From the NCBI RefSeq assembly GCF_020169515.1, contig NZ_JAHMHW010000003.1, positions 124,001 through 188,000 of the forward strand: 64,000 nt of DNA. The letters run 5' to 3'. Origin of the DNA: Paenibacillus vietnamensis (GTDB taxonomy: Bacteria > Bacillota > Bacilli > Paenibacillales > Paenibacillaceae). Shown piece by piece: positions 55,318-63,693 of this stretch. The notes below the pieces were generated by a model that saw only the letters and a program-made list of their open reading frames with translations, was not told the DNA's origin and ran no database searches. The first letter of the stretch is position 1. Each line of letters opens with the position of its first letter. The position numbers and the translations under genes were made by a program.

Positions 55318-56148
55318 TTAACCTTTGATGGCTCCGGAAGATACGCCTTTGACAAAATATTTCTGCAGAGCGAGAAACGCGATCAGTACCGGTACAAGGG
55401 ACATCGTCGTTCCCGCAAAGATCATATCCCACCGCGACGAGAATTCGCCTACGTAGTAGAACAGCTCTACGATCATCGTTTTCGCCTGGCCGGTCGGCAG
55501 CACCATCATCGGCATCAGGAAGTCGTTCCAAATGCCAAGGCCCTGAAGGACGACCATACTTGCCGTCACCGGCCCAAGCAGCGGAAAGACGATTTTCCAG
55601 AAGATGCCCGTTCTCGTGCAGCCGTCGATTTCAGCGGATTCCTCGATTTCCCGCGGGATGCCCTTAAGGAAGCTTGTAAAGAGGAGAACGCCGAAGCCGA
55701 TCGAGCCGGAAATATAGACCAGAATCGGACCGGTCAGCGTGCCGAACAACCCGATCATTTTCAACTGCTTGAACAGAGGGATCATATACACCTGAAACGG
55801 AATCATCATGCCAAACAGGAAGTAAGTGAATATGCCGTTCGTCCATTTCGAGCTGTTGCGCTCGATCGCATAAGCCGCCATCGGAATAACCAGTATCATA
55901 ACGGCGATGGAGCATACGGTCAAAATCGTGCTGTTCAGCATCGCTTCCGGATATTTGGTTTCCGTCAGCAAATATTTGAAGCTCTCCAAATAAAATCCCT
56001 TCGGAAACGCGATGGCGTCGCGCATAATTTCCCCGTTGCTCTTGAACGCCGACATAATATTGAAGAAAATCGGGAAGGCGAAGATGACGGCCAGAATTAA
56101 CGTAACGGCGAAAATGATAATATCGTTCAGTTTGATGTCTTTTTTCAT
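55318..56148 (-). CDS. Sugar ABC transporter permease (MalG/YesQ-like)
   Basis: 276 residues, six helices. It starts MKKDIKLNDIIIFAVTLILA. The EAA loop is GIPREIEESAEIDGCTRTGI, and the end is QKYFVKGVSSGAIKG. It begins one base after the stop of the partner permease gene. No ATPase is encoded, so it must borrow one (MsmX type). Confidence 0.93.
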   Translation of the reverse strand: MKKDIKLNDIIIFAVTLILAVIFAFPIFFNIMSAFKSNGEIMRDAIAFPKGFYLESFKYLLTETKYPEAMLNSTILTVCSIAVMILVIPMAAYAIERNSSKWTNGIFTYFLFGMMIPFQVYMIPLFKQLKMIGLFGTLTGPILVYISGSIGFGVLLFTSFLKGIPREIEESAEIDGCTRTGIFWKIVFPLLGPVTASMVVLQGLGIWNDFLMPMMVLPTGQAKTMIVELFYYVGEFSSRWDMIFAGTTMSLVPVLIAFLALQKYFVKGVSSGAIKG

Positions 56149-56149
56149 G

Positions 56150-57043
56150 TTACATTTGCACCTCTCTTTTGCGGAGCACCTTCATTTGAATCAGGGAGAT
56201 GAGAAGCGTAAGCAGGAACAGCACGATCGCAAGCGCCGTACCGAAGCCTTGACGCAGCTCGCCGAAGCCGACCTTGTAAATGATATAAGTCAACGTTTCC
56301 GTCGCGAAGCCCGGACCGCCGTCCGTCATGACCGCGATCTGGTCGAAAATTTTCAGGGAGCCGATCATCGACAGCATGATGCATACCGTCGTCGCGCCGG
56401 CCAGCAGCGGGAACGTGATGTGGCGGAACTGCTGCCAGCGGTTTGCGCCGTCGATGCTTGCCGCTTCGTTCAGCTCCTGCGGAATGCCTTGAAGTCCGGC
56501 CAAATAAATAACCATATAGTAACCGGCTGCCTTCCATACAGTGGAAAGGATAATCGAGATTAACGCGTAATCGGGATCTCCGAGCCAGTCTGCCTTCAGA
56601 AAACCGAGACCTGTCATTTCTAATAATTGATTGATGACGCCGAAGTTATAATTCAGGATAATCATCCAGATAAAGCCCATAATAATACCGGACATAAGCA
56701 CCGGGAAGTAAAAGATGCTTCGGAAGAAATTCCGGAACCAGCGGACGTTGTCCATCAGAACCGCAAGACCTAATGCGACGATATTTTCCAGCAAAACCAG
56801 AACGATTGCGAAAATGAGCGTGTTTTTCAAGGCATTGTGAACCCGCGGGCTCTTGACGATTTCGATAAAGTTATCGAAGCCGATATAATTGATTTTTGTG
56901 CTGATGCCGTCCCAGGACGTAAAGCTCAGATAAACGCTGCTAAGCGTCGGTACGATGACGAATGCCGTATAGACGACAAGCGCGGGCAGTATAAACCAGA
57001 AGACGTAATCCGACCATTTCTTTTTCTTTGCCGAGGCATTCAT
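56150..57043 (-). CDS. Sugar ABC transporter permease (MalF/YesP-like)
   Basis: 297 residues, six helices. It starts MNASAKKKKWSDYVFWFILP with AGGAGAG upstream. The EAA loop is GIPQELNEAASIDGANRWQQ. The C-terminus is LLISLIQMKVLRKREVQM. Pairs with the next permease and the lipoprotein encoded just upstream. Confidence 0.93.
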   Translation of the reverse strand: MNASAKKKKWSDYVFWFILPALVVYTAFVIVPTLSSVYLSFTSWDGISTKINYIGFDNFIEIVKSPRVHNALKNTLIFAIVLVLLENIVALGLAVLMDNVRWFRNFFRSIFYFPVLMSGIIMGFIWMIILNYNFGVINQLLEMTGLGFLKADWLGDPDYALISIILSTVWKAAGYYMVIYLAGLQGIPQELNEAASIDGANRWQQFRHITFPLLAGATTVCIMLSMIGSLKIFDQIAVMTDGGPGFATETLTYIIYKVGFGELRQGFGTALAIVLFLLTLLISLIQMKVLRKREVQM

Positions 57044-57071
57044 GGCTCTCTCCTACTTCCTTGTGTGGTAA

Positions 57072-57106
57072 AAAGAGAACCTCCGCGTAGGCAGAGGCTG
57101 CTCTTT
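57072..57106 (-). terminator. Attenuator-like hairpin between SBP and permease genes
   Basis: Outer arms AAAGAG and CTCTTT and inner arms CCTC and GAGG, followed by T5 on the minus strand. Its position between SBP and permease genes fits the usual differential expression of binding protein over membrane parts. Confidence 0.7.
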
Positions 57107-57137
57107 ATTTGTCCATTGTCCATAGACCGTATGATAG

Positions 57138-58475
57138 CTATTGCTGAGCGTTAGCCTTCACGTTATTGTCGTACTCGGTGTCCGCCTGCTTCATGTACTC
57201 CGTCACATCGCCGTTTTTCAGCACCAGCTCCTGAAGCAGCTTGTAGAACCAGTTGCGGAATTGCGGCGGAATGGCGTTTTCGCCGTACCAGTTGGCAAGA
57301 CCAAGCGATTTCACGACCGTGTCGTCGCTCATCAGACGAAGCACTTCTTTCATTTGCTCGCCCGTCTCATAGGTTACCTCGGCCGAAGTGGTCGGAATGC
57401 CGTTTACGGTAGCCAAGTAAGGTCCGTATTGAGCTGGGTCAAAGAAAAACTTGATAAATTCTTTCATCGCCGCTACTTTATCCGCGTCTTTAGCCGCTTC
57501 GGCCGACAAGGACCAGCCGGAAAGGCTCGGCAAACCGTTAATGACCGTCTTGCCTTCGCGGTTAGGTATGGCATAGAAACCAAATTCAAAGCTAGGATCC
57601 GCTTCCGCGATTTGGCCGAACATCCAAGGACCGGAGAACAGCTGAGCCGCTTTGCCCGATACGAGAATCGATGCCGTCTGGTTGTCGGCCGTGCTGAGCC
57701 AGCCTTTGTCCACATATTTCGTGAACAGCTCCTTGTAATCCGTTACCGCTTTCACCATGCCGGCGTCCGTGAAGCTTGCCGTTTTGGCCGTACGCTTGGA
57801 GTTCCAGTCCGGATCCGCTGCGTACACTTCGTTCTCGAAGAAGAAGTTCGTCCAGAAGCCCATATGGAAAATATCTTTGCCGCCGACGACGATCGGCGAA
57901 ATGCCCGAAGCGGCCAGCTTTTCTTGAATGGCAAGGAACTCGTCATACGTTTTTGGAAGCTCGGTGATGCCGGCATCGGCGTATGCTTTTTTGCTGTAAA
58001 TAATGCCTTGAGGCGCGGTGCCTGCGATTGGAGCGTTGTAAACTTTTCCGTCATACTCAGGCAAGGTTTTGAACAGGCCGCGCAAATCTTCCGGCAGCTC
58101 GACGATTTTGCCTGCATCCGCAAACACCTTCGTGTCGCGCATTTCGACCAGGTCAGGGAATTGGCCTACAGCATCCTTCGTTTTCAGCCAATCCAGGTAT
58201 GCGGCGGACGTCGTTTCGCTGTAGTTCACGATTTTAATATTCGGATTTTTTTCTGTGAAAGCGTCGATTGTCGTTTCGATCGCCTGCTTCGTAGCCGGAT
58301 CGCCGGTCGCGTATGCAATCGTAAAGCTTACTTCTTTAGCCGCATCTGTGCCCGTTCCCGTGTTGCTGCCCGGCTCCTCTGTATGGTCAGCCGCGTTGTT
58401 TCCGCCGCATGCGGTAAGCACCAAGGATAAAGCCATAACGAGCGAAGTGAATTTCAGTAATGGTTTTTTAGCCAT
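57138..58475 (-). CDS. Extracellular sugar-binding lipoprotein (YesO-like)
   Basis: 445 residues. The lipoprotein signal MAKKPLLKFTSLVMALSLVL ends at TACGGN (lipidated Cys near 23). The family 1 solute-binding core follows: FTIAYATGDPATKQAIETTI, KAAQLFSGPWMFGQIAEADP, VINGLPSLSGWSLSAEAAKD, AAMKEFIKFFFDP. GGGAGG lies before the ATG. Binds the oligosaccharide for the two permeases downstream. By analogy with the B. subtilis yes operon, probably rhamnogalacturonan fragments. Confidence 0.92.
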   Translation of the reverse strand: MAKKPLLKFTSLVMALSLVLTACGGNNAADHTEEPGSNTGTGTDAAKEVSFTIAYATGDPATKQAIETTIDAFTEKNPNIKIVNYSETTSAAYLDWLKTKDAVGQFPDLVEMRDTKVFADAGKIVELPEDLRGLFKTLPEYDGKVYNAPIAGTAPQGIIYSKKAYADAGITELPKTYDEFLAIQEKLAASGISPIVVGGKDIFHMGFWTNFFFENEVYAADPDWNSKRTAKTASFTDAGMVKAVTDYKELFTKYVDKGWLSTADNQTASILVSGKAAQLFSGPWMFGQIAEADPSFEFGFYAIPNREGKTVINGLPSLSGWSLSAEAAKDADKVAAMKEFIKFFFDPAQYGPYLATVNGIPTTSAEVTYETGEQMKEVLRLMSDDTVVKSLGLANWYGENAIPPQFRNWFYKLLQELVLKNGDVTEYMKQADTEYDNNVKANAQQ

Positions 58476-58690
58476 TTACTTGGACCTCCCTATTGTCTGC
58501 GTTTGTTAGAGGAACCTCATGCAAGATGTGCGCATCATCTCGTCTCATTCCGTTTCCTTGATCTAAGATTATCATCAATAGATGACACGTGAAATGAAGT
58601 TTTTTAAGGCGGATATGATGATAATTTAAGAAATATCCAGTCCTTTAGTAGCATGCCCCAAATCCGGAAAAGCGCGGCCGCCCGGTAAAA

Positions 58691-58726
58691 AAGCCCTGCA
58701 GCCGCATTGGGCGGGCTGCAGGGCTT
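58691..58726 (-). terminator. Intrinsic terminator of the GH88-GH43 operon
   Basis: Thirteen-base perfect arms AAGCCCTGCAGCC and GGCTGCAGGGCTT, ten-base loop, T5-6 on the minus strand. The remaining 58476-58690 holds only the SBP promoter region, with a small inverted repeat TCATC-AATA-GATGA at 58572-58585. Confidence 0.93.
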
Positions 58727-58756
58727 GACAGTCATCCGAGTTAAGATCTGCTAAGC

Positions 58757-60328
58757 TTAATCTATCTTATAAGTAAAATAATCGAAATCCGCATGTTTTT
58801 TTGTTCCGTTAATATCCTGCGCACATAAACCGATCATCGTGCCGGTAAAGCCCAGCTTGCCGCCGTGCTCGTCGGACAGCACGCCCATGTCCAGCTCGCC
58901 GCCGATCGCCTGCCACCTCTCGCCGTCCGGTGAGGCGTAGAACTGGAGGGCCCGTTCGCGGACGACTGCCCGCAAATAATAGGCGGACCAGCCGTCCACG
59001 CTGATTTCCCGGTCTCGGTTCTCACTGTATTTACCGCTGATCGAGGTGATGACGCCAAGCCTCACGCCGTTGTCCCCGTCACGCGTCACTCGCACATAAA
59101 AATAATCCTGTTCGTCATAATAGAAGACAAGCCCGGCCATTTGCATAAAATGCTCCGGCTCGTATTCCATCCGCGTTTCGACCGTGCAATTGAAATGCTG
59201 AAGCCTGCGAGCGACCATGCTCTGCCGGTGCAGGGAATGGAGCGATTCACGGCCGCGCAGACGCAGGAAGCCGGGCCGCTCCCTAAGGCTCAGCCACGAT
59301 TCCTCAGCCGGGACGCGCAGCGTCTGATACTGCAAGCCGAGCGCCGGCGCATCGAAATCGTCCTTTGCCGGCCGCTCAGGGAACGGCTGCGGCTCCAAAT
59401 CCGGCGCTGGAGCGGTTAATGCCGGCAGCCTGCCTTCGCGGGCGAGCCTGAGCCAGCCGTCCTCGGTCCAGACGCAGCGCTGCAGCGACGTTTCGCGGCC
59501 AAGCGGGTTCAGCTTCGTGCCCGGGAACGGACGGCTGCAGATGTGGCACATGTACCATTCACCCTTCTGCGTCTCGACAAGCATGCCGTGTCCCGCGTTT
59601 TGCAGCGGGTAGTCCGGAGCGCCGCGCGTCGTCATGACCGGATAAGCGGGATCGGTGACGTATGGACCGTCGATCGTGCTGGAACGGGCCAGCGTCGCCG
59701 CATGATTGATGCCCGTTCCTCCTTCGGCTACGAGCAGATAGTAATAGCCGCCGCGCTTGAACAGCTGAGGACCTTCCGTGACGCCCAGATCCGTGCCTTC
59801 GTATATTTTTTTGACCGGACCGGCAAGCCGCCGCTCCTTCGGATCGTATTGCTGCATGACGATGCCGCCGAAACGCCTGTGACCGTCGCGGAAGTCCCAC
59901 TGCATATTGAGCAGCCACTTGGTTCCGTCGTCGTCATGGAACAAATAGGGATCGAAGCCGCTGCCGTTCAGCATGACAGGCTCGGACCACGGGCCGTGCA
60001 TATTGTCCGCCGTTACAAGATAGTTGTACAAATCCTTATAAACGCCTTTACGCGCTTTGACGTCGGTGTAAATTAAGTAATAAATTCCGTTATCGTAGGA
60101 AATCGCCGGCGCCCAAATGCCGCCCGAGCTTGGATTTCCGCGCAAATCGACCTGCGAGGTGCGTTGCAGGGCATGCGGAATCAGCTCCCAATTCGCCAAA
60201 TCCTTGGAGTGGTACAGCTGGACGCCGGGAAACCACTCGAAGGTCGAAGTCGCTATATAATAATCGTTGCCGACGCGCAGGATGGAAGCGTCGGGATTAA
60301 AGCCGGGTAATATCGGGTTGTTAATCAT
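58757..60328 (-). CDS. GH43 family beta-xylosidase/alpha-arabinofuranosidase
   Basis: 523 residues. The five-blade propeller starts MINNPILPGFNPDASILRVG (base Asp13). SGFDPYLFHDDDG holds the pKa-modulating Asp126 and GVTEGPQLFKRGG the acid Glu185. IWAPAISYDNGIYYLIYTDV is a blade strand. The C-terminal 200 residues form a concanavalin-like sandwich (QMAGLVFYYDEQDYFYVRVT, GKLGFTGTMIGLCAQDINGT), as in XynB-type GH43 enzymes. Length and domain order fit that group. No signal peptide. It follows the GH88 gene by 30 bases. Confidence 0.92.
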   Translation of the reverse strand: MINNPILPGFNPDASILRVGNDYYIATSTFEWFPGVQLYHSKDLANWELIPHALQRTSQVDLRGNPSSGGIWAPAISYDNGIYYLIYTDVKARKGVYKDLYNYLVTADNMHGPWSEPVMLNGSGFDPYLFHDDDGTKWLLNMQWDFRDGHRRFGGIVMQQYDPKERRLAGPVKKIYEGTDLGVTEGPQLFKRGGYYYLLVAEGGTGINHAATLARSSTIDGPYVTDPAYPVMTTRGAPDYPLQNAGHGMLVETQKGEWYMCHICSRPFPGTKLNPLGRETSLQRCVWTEDGWLRLAREGRLPALTAPAPDLEPQPFPERPAKDDFDAPALGLQYQTLRVPAEESWLSLRERPGFLRLRGRESLHSLHRQSMVARRLQHFNCTVETRMEYEPEHFMQMAGLVFYYDEQDYFYVRVTRDGDNGVRLGVITSISGKYSENRDREISVDGWSAYYLRAVVRERALQFYASPDGERWQAIGGELDMGVLSDEHGGKLGFTGTMIGLCAQDINGTKKHADFDYFTYKID

Positions 60329-60358
60329 GAGAGATAGTCCTCCTTATGCTCGTAAAAC

Positions 60359-61549
60359 CTACCAGTAAAGCTTCCAGTCCCTCGTGATGCGGACCAGCGC
60401 TTCGAAGTAATAATAATCGCCCCAAATATTGCATTCGTCGATGCCCATGCCGCGCGGCTTGTTATAGACGCCATGCAGCAGGACGCCGTTCGATTCCGGC
60501 TGCGAAGCCGCGGTATAACGGTCGCTGAGCGATTTCAGCGTATGCAGCGCCGCATTCTCGTACAGCTTGCGCTCCTTATCGAGCACAGGGAGATGCTTCG
60601 CAAGCTCAAGCAAGCCGCACGCTGCGATAGCTCCGGTAGAAGTGTCGCGCTCCTGCTCCGTTCCGCTTACGAAGACCAAATCCCAATAAGCGATCAGATC
60701 GTCCGGAAGCCGGTTTAAGTAATAATTGGCCAGCTTTTTCGTCAGGTCGAGAAGCTCCGCGTCCCCCGTATAAATGTAGCTGAGCGGAAAACCGTAAATG
60801 CCCCATGCCTGACCGCGCGCCCAGCAGGAATCGTCGGCATAGCCCTGATGCGTGCTTCCGCGCTTCGGCTGACCTGTATTAACGTCCATATAATAGGTAT
60901 GGAAGGTAGATGCGTCGCTGCGGACGATATACTTGGCCGCCTGCTTGATATGCGAAGAAGCGGCGTTATAATAGTTCGGATCACCCGTCACTTCGCTAGC
61001 CCAATACAGCAGCGGCAGGTTCAAGTTGCAGTCGATAATCATCCGGCCCTGCTGCTCGGGATCGTCAAGCGCCCCCCATGCCTGCACAATGCCCGCCTTC
61101 CCGAAATAACGCTCCATCAGCAAATCGGCGGCAAGCAGCGCAATCCGCTTCGCTTCCACGTCGCCGGTCAGCTTATAGGCCGCGATGCAGGACAGCGAAT
61201 AAAGAAAGCCGAGATCGTGCGTATCGGTATACAGCCGCTTCTCCGCCCGCTCCCGGTAGCTCTCCAGCTGAATTTCGGCCGTACGCCGGTATTTGTCATC
61301 TCCCGTGACTTCGTAAGCCAGCCACAGCATTCCCGTCCAAAAGCCCGACGTCCATTCGATATTGCCTATAGCCGGGTACACATTCCCCACGCTTGCGGCA
61401 TCGGGAAATTGCTCGGTAAACGCGACCAAATTGCGGTCGATTTGCTTGAGTACGAACGCGATCGAACGCTCTACCGCAGGCCGCTCCCATTCGGGCGGGC
61501 GGCTGAACAGCTCGGCCCTTGCAATCCTCTCTTTATTGATGTTCGTCAA
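60359..61549 (-). CDS. GH88 unsaturated glucuronyl/galacturonyl hydrolase
   Basis: 396 residues, (alpha/alpha)6 barrel. Substrate contacts are in NIEWTSGFWTGMLWLAYEVT. LYTDTHDLGFLYSLS carries the essential Asp112, GRMIIDCNLNLPLLYW the second Asp173, and SCWARGQAWGIYGFPLSYIY completes the site. These enzymes hydrate the double bond that polysaccharide lyases leave on the non-reducing sugar, so the product of the PL11 lyase (19308) is a natural substrate. The start is TTG 61549, supported by GGAGAG eight bases upstream. First gene of the operon with GH43; no signal peptide. Confidence 0.9.
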   Translation of the reverse strand: MTNINKERIARAELFSRPPEWERPAVERSIAFVLKQIDRNLVAFTEQFPDAASVGNVYPAIGNIEWTSGFWTGMLWLAYEVTGDDKYRRTAEIQLESYRERAEKRLYTDTHDLGFLYSLSCIAAYKLTGDVEAKRIALLAADLLMERYFGKAGIVQAWGALDDPEQQGRMIIDCNLNLPLLYWASEVTGDPNYYNAASSHIKQAAKYIVRSDASTFHTYYMDVNTGQPKRGSTHQGYADDSCWARGQAWGIYGFPLSYIYTGDAELLDLTKKLANYYLNRLPDDLIAYWDLVFVSGTEQERDTSTGAIAACGLLELAKHLPVLDKERKLYENAALHTLKSLSDRYTAASQPESNGVLLHGVYNKPRGMGIDECNIWGDYYYFEALVRITRDWKLYW

Positions 61550-61694
61550 TGCTGTTTCTCTCCTTTATTTCATAGATAACTTCATGATGGCGGCGTACTC
61601 CGAGCTATGAAAGTGCAAATTTTAACGATAAGATGCGAATTTTTACACAAAAACGGTTCGGAATCGTTGGAACGGTGTAAATTAGATTCATCGT

Positions 61695-61708
61695 AGCATG
61701 ATCATGCT
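61695..61708. promoter_or_regulatory. 14-base palindrome between divergent GH88 and SLH genes
   Basis: AGCATGATCATGCT is a perfect palindrome about 150 bases before the GH88 start. A second pair of arms, AAAAGTGC (61735-61742) and GCACTTTT (61769-61776), lies further right. Both are candidates for regulator binding; nothing else recognisable is in the 320-base gap. Confidence 0.4.
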
Positions 61709-61822
61709 GATGCGATATGCAAGTTTCTTTAGACAAAAGTGCATTTATTTAATTATTTGCGGCGTATGGCACTTTTTTCACATCTTTCCCTTTTTTTCCC
61801 GGTGGAAAAAACAGGCGAATTT

Positions 61823-61831
61823 TGCTATTCT
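61823..61831 (+). promoter_or_regulatory. Candidate extended -10 promoter of the SLH gene
   Basis: TGCTATTCT is an extended -10 (TG-N-TATTCT) 40 bases before the ATG. No good -35 box is seen. Confidence 0.3.
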
Positions 61832-61870
61832 CGAAAAGCATAATCTATTAGAAGGAAGGAACTTGTAATC

Positions 61871-62929
61871 ATGAAATCTCTATTTATTCGGAGCATGACT
61901 TTCATGCTGCTGGCATCGCTTCTTCTGCTTCCATTGCAAGCTGTAAAAGCGGAAGCAGCCGAGCCGCGGGCTTTGGATTTGTATTTTCCGGCAGATATCG
62001 AGGAACACTGGGCTTTTGAAGAGCTGGACAACTTCGTTAATGCGGATTTGCTGCGGGGTTATCAGGATGCCGAAGGAAACGTGTGGATTAAACCGAACAA
62101 TTCCATCAGCCGTGCGGAATTCGTATCGATTTTGGTCCGTGCGCTCGGCTTGACCAGCACAGAGGCAGGCAAAACGTTCGCGGACGTTGAAACAGGCAAA
62201 TGGTATGCCGATCCGATCCGTATTGCCAGCTCCCTGGGCATCGTCAACGGAATCAGCGACACCAAATTCGGACCGAACACTCTCATTTCACGCGGCGAAA
62301 TCGCCACGATGGTTGTGAGAGCATTCGAATCTTCCATTACTTTTGAAGGCGAAATCAAAGAGTTCTCGGACGTTCCCGATTATTTTGCCAAGCCGTTCAT
62401 TTTAAAAGCCAGCCAGGCCGGCATCGTCCGCGGTGCAACCGCAACGGAGTTTAAGCCGTACGACAACGCCAAACGGGCAGAAGCCGTTGTCATGCTGCAG
62501 CGCGCGCTGGATCTGCAAAAGGTTGCGCTGCCTGAAGACGCCGCATTAACCTCGGTCATTTCTGAGGCGGAAGCGAACGATTTTCAAATTTTCAAAGACA
62601 AAACGTATGACCAGTTCCACGACGCGCATGACAAGTACTTTACCGGATACTATTTGTCGACAAGCTACTCCCTGACGGAGCAGCTGCTGGAGATGATCGA
62701 CGAGGGCGTTTCGATCGAAGTGGAGAAAGTGAGTGACCAGGCTTTGACGGTTGTGGAAAAATCGGACCGTTTCGCAGTCGTTGAATCGACAGGCGGAAGC
62801 TACACGACTACGACGAACTTCGAAAATGAAACGACGAAGGAAACCGTCCATTCCGACGGCATCTACTACTTAAAGAAAATGGAAGATGGCAGCTGGAAAG
62901 TTTATATGTACTATTCTTTTGAGGAATAA
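61871..62929 (+). CDS. S-layer homology (SLH) domain protein
   Basis: 352 residues, exported by a signal peptide (MKSLFIRSMTFMLLASLLLL to VKAEA). Three SLH repeats lie at about 40-90, 97-150 and 157-212 (HWAFEELDNFVNADLLRGYQ with SRAEFVSILVRALGL; WYADPIRIASSLGIVNGISD; FAKPFILKASQAGIVRGATA), which anchor proteins to pyruvylated wall polymer. The last 135 residues (FHDAHDKYFTGYYLSTSYSL, SDGIYYLKKMEDGSWKVYMY) form a small domain I cannot name, with an outline like NTF2-type folds. AAGGAAGGAA lies before the ATG. Confidence 0.9.
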   Translation: MKSLFIRSMTFMLLASLLLLPLQAVKAEAAEPRALDLYFPADIEEHWAFEELDNFVNADLLRGYQDAEGNVWIKPNNSISRAEFVSILVRALGLTSTEAGKTFADVETGKWYADPIRIASSLGIVNGISDTKFGPNTLISRGEIATMVVRAFESSITFEGEIKEFSDVPDYFAKPFILKASQAGIVRGATATEFKPYDNAKRAEAVVMLQRALDLQKVALPEDAALTSVISEAEANDFQIFKDKTYDQFHDAHDKYFTGYYLSTSYSLTEQLLEMIDEGVSIEVEKVSDQALTVVEKSDRFAVVESTGGSYTTTTNFENETTKETVHSDGIYYLKKMEDGSWKVYMYYSFEE

Positions 62930-62954
62930 TGGCAGTTTATTAGTCTAAGAGATG

Positions 62955-62999
62955 GAGCTGTCTCCGGAGGAGGTCATGATTTGACCGCGGAGGCAGCTC
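62955..62999 (+). terminator. Intrinsic terminator of the SLH gene
   Basis: Arms GAGCTG-CTCC and GGAG-CAGCTC, each with one bulge, then GTTTTTA, about 25 bases past the stop. Confidence 0.85.
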
Positions 63000-63040
63000 T
63001 GTTTTTATGTGATCCCGTCCGTCTTTTTAGAAACCAACCC

Positions 63041-63122
63041 CTCGTTCCGCTCTAACCCCGCCTCCTGACCGTTAGCCGCCGACACTTGCTGCTCAGACGT
63101 TCTAAAAGTCGATTATGTCCGA
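63041..63122 (-). repeat. Dispersed intergenic repeat, copy C
   Basis: Minus-strand copy: GGACATAATCGACTTTTAGA, then AAGTGTCGGCGGCTAACGGT, CAGGAGGCGGGGTTAGAGCG and GAAC. Its last half is nearly identical to copy B. It lies between the SLH terminator and the DUF3243 terminator. The remainder of 62930-63261 has no gene. Confidence 0.7.
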
Positions 63123-63200
63123 AATACCACGTGGACGGGTACAGCCAGGCGCAAGCTGTTCTATCCTTTAACACGAGCAACACGAGCTGCACGAGAAAAA

Positions 63201-63230
63201 GGGACCTCCATCACATGTCATGGAGATCCC
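63201..63230 (-). terminator. Intrinsic terminator of the DUF3243 gene
   Basis: Eleven-base arms GGGACCTCCAT and ATGGAGATCCC with one mismatch and an eight-base loop, then T5 on the minus strand. Confidence 0.88.
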
Positions 63231-63261
63231 TCTTTCCGTTATGCGGCAATTCCTTATCCGC

Positions 63262-63606
63262 TTATCCGCTTGTTCGAGCCAGCTTCACCAGCAAGTGGGA
63301 CAGCGCATGCTGCTCTTCCTCGGTGCCGGCGTTCCACAGCTCCTGAAGCAGCATTTCCTCCCGATTGCGCGGCTCCTCATGTTTGGCCAGGTATCCGGCA
63401 ACCTTTTGAGCCAAATAAGCGAGCTGCTCCTCGTTAAGCCCCAAATGCTCGGCCATCTCGATCCGCTTCGCCAAATAACTTCTGAACGCATCGAAGTTTT
63501 GCAAAATTTCGTCCTTTTTCTCCGGATTCATACGGTCCAGCGACTGCTCGATCTGATCGGGCTCCACTTCCCGGTCTTTATCCACTACGTGATTAGATTC
63601 CGTCAT
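63262..63606 (-). CDS. DUF3243 family protein (YmfJ-like)
   Basis: 114 residues, all-helical. MNPEKKDEILQNFDAFRSYL, AKRIEMAEHLGLNEEQLAYL, AQKVAGYLAKHEEPRNREEM and LLQELWNAGTEEEQHALSHL match the DUF3243 family found across spore-forming Firmicutes. Function unknown. The first 25 residues (TESNHVVDKDREVEPDQIEQ) are a charged extension. GAGGAGG lies upstream of the ATG. Single-gene unit. Confidence 0.85.
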   Translation of the reverse strand: MTESNHVVDKDREVEPDQIEQSLDRMNPEKKDEILQNFDAFRSYLAKRIEMAEHLGLNEEQLAYLAQKVAGYLAKHEEPRNREEMLLQELWNAGTEEEQHALSHLLVKLARTSG

Positions 63607-63693
63607 CTCATGTCCTCCTCGTATTGGAATGGGTTACCTGCTAATCATTTACCCTCTCCTGCTACGGGCCAAACATTTGAAGCACCTTTAATT

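Noticed and set aside
58476..58756. Catabolite-repression (cre) sites in sugar operon promoters
   Set aside because: Scanned this gap and those near 40.1, 45.0 and 61.6 kb for the TG-N-AA-N-CG pattern; no convincing full match, so none is reported.
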